A stretch of DNA of 64,000 bases from Lentinula raphanica (taxonomy: Eukaryota; Basidiomycota; Agaricomycetes; Agaricales; Omphalotaceae). The translations under genes were made by a program, and so were the position numbers. Positions 63,516 to 64,000 of the stretch are shown piece after piece. The notes beneath the pieces are model-generated. The model was not told the DNA's origin. It did no database searches and saw only the letters and a list, made by a program, of their open reading frames with translations. The number at the start of each line of letters is the position of its first letter. Positions within the stretch are counted from its first letter, which is position 1. The stretch lies in contig JANVFP010000011.1 in the NCBI GenBank assembly GCA_027919835.1, positions 1,422,777-1,486,776 on the forward strand, in the 5' to 3' direction.

Positions 63516-64000
63516 TCATTAAAAATAGCTCCAAGAGCTACTCGGACTTCGAAGAACGCGGGCTCAGCAGATTTCTTTGATCCAGCGATACAAGCTTCAG
63601 ATCAGCGAAAGCGCGCAACAAAGAAACCCTCTGTACCTGTTTACGATCCGAGAAACCTCGGAAGAGCGAGTACTAGCAATCCAGATAACGGGAGAGCTCC
63701 TAGACCATCTTCGGAACAACCAGTAACGAAGAGATCTAACGTAGTGCCAGGAAACGGTAGACAGAAGGCAGCTACTGTTGGACCAGATCCGCAATCTAGT
63801 TCAGATCCTACATTACAACCCGAACCATTTGATTTGATACGACTGTTTTTACCCAACAATATGTCCGAAGTACATAACGGAAATGATCAGGGAGCCGCGG
63901 GAGCGAATGCTAACGCACCAGCAAACCCGGCTGCCCAACAAAAACGACCGGAGGATCAACTCGACATCATAAGGATGCTCGGTCCTCCTGAACTGACTCC
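63516..64000 (+). CDS. Gag-like N-terminal frame, runs off the window
   Basis: Open from just after a TGA at 63513-63515 to the window end. It reads KPSVPVYDPRNLGRASTSNP, then MSEVHNGNDQGAAGANANAP with the first in-frame Met at 63861, and PEDQLDIIRMLGPPEL. Rich in Pro, Asn, Gln and Ser with basic patches, like the start of retrotransposon Gag proteins. No nucleocapsid or pol motif is within the window. The true start (63861 or a spliced upstream Met) is unclear. Confidence 0.4.

Overview
This window is nuclear DNA of a filamentous basidiomycete, most likely an Agaricomycete (mushroom-forming fungus). Nearly every gene is cut by many 45-80 nt GT-AG introns. The gene set mixes conserved eukaryotic housekeeping genes (Chk1, formin, Mcm6, Vac14) with secreted hydrolases (S28 and M28 peptidases, two GH18 chitinases) and a fungal phenylalanine ammonia-lyase. 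A KDZ-type transposase with its cysteine-rich region also points to Agaricomycetes. All gene models were assembled by eye from the six reading frames and visible splice sites, so internal exon edges are approximate unless stated.

Layout. 1-0.95 kb: 3' part of an unrecognised gene that begins with a coding QQQPPT minisatellite. 1.4-3.5 kb: Chk1 kinase (-). 4.2 kb: a small 89-aa ORF (+). 5.2-6.3 kb: SRR1-like protein (-). 6.5-9.1 kb: secreted S28 peptidase (-). 9.7-16.1 kb: a large formin (-). 16.6-22.3 kb: two tandem paralogues of a small secreted protein resembling ADP-ribosyl cyclases, separated by two head-to-tail copies of a non-coding, Helitron-like element; a 225-bp inverted-repeat element is nested in one copy. 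23.8-27.0 kb: Mcm6 (-). 27.1-28.3 kb: tyrosine phosphatase (+). 28.5-32.1 kb: Vac14 (-). 32.4-35.2 kb: phenylalanine ammonia-lyase (-), divergent from a 2-oxoglutarate/Fe(II) oxygenase (+, 35.7-37.2 kb), followed by a monocarboxylate-type MFS transporter (-, 37.3-39.2 kb), a SET-domain methyltransferase (+) and a sugar-type MFS transporter (+, 41.6-44.4 kb).

44.9-49.9 kb holds two tandem GH18 chitinases. Between them lies a decayed copy of the formin's first exon, including its intron, so it was copied at the DNA level. 50.1-51.9 kb: M28 peptidase (-), with a third Helitron-like copy inserted 78 bp upstream of its ATG. A second, diverged element start abuts that copy, followed by repeat-rich DNA and a minisatellite built of GGG-CAT-CCC units (54.75-55.2 kb). 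55.3-59.9 kb: a KDZ transposase gene with a TA-flanked terminal-inverted-repeat element inside one of its introns. 60.3-61.8 kb: a 5'-incomplete KOW-like gene. The final 2.2 kb looks like the leader and gag start of a retroelement that runs off the window.

The left and central parts are ordinary gene-dense euchromatin. The two duplicated secreted-protein loci (16-22 kb and 44-50 kb) and the last 12 kb are the dynamic parts, shaped by local duplication and nested transposition.
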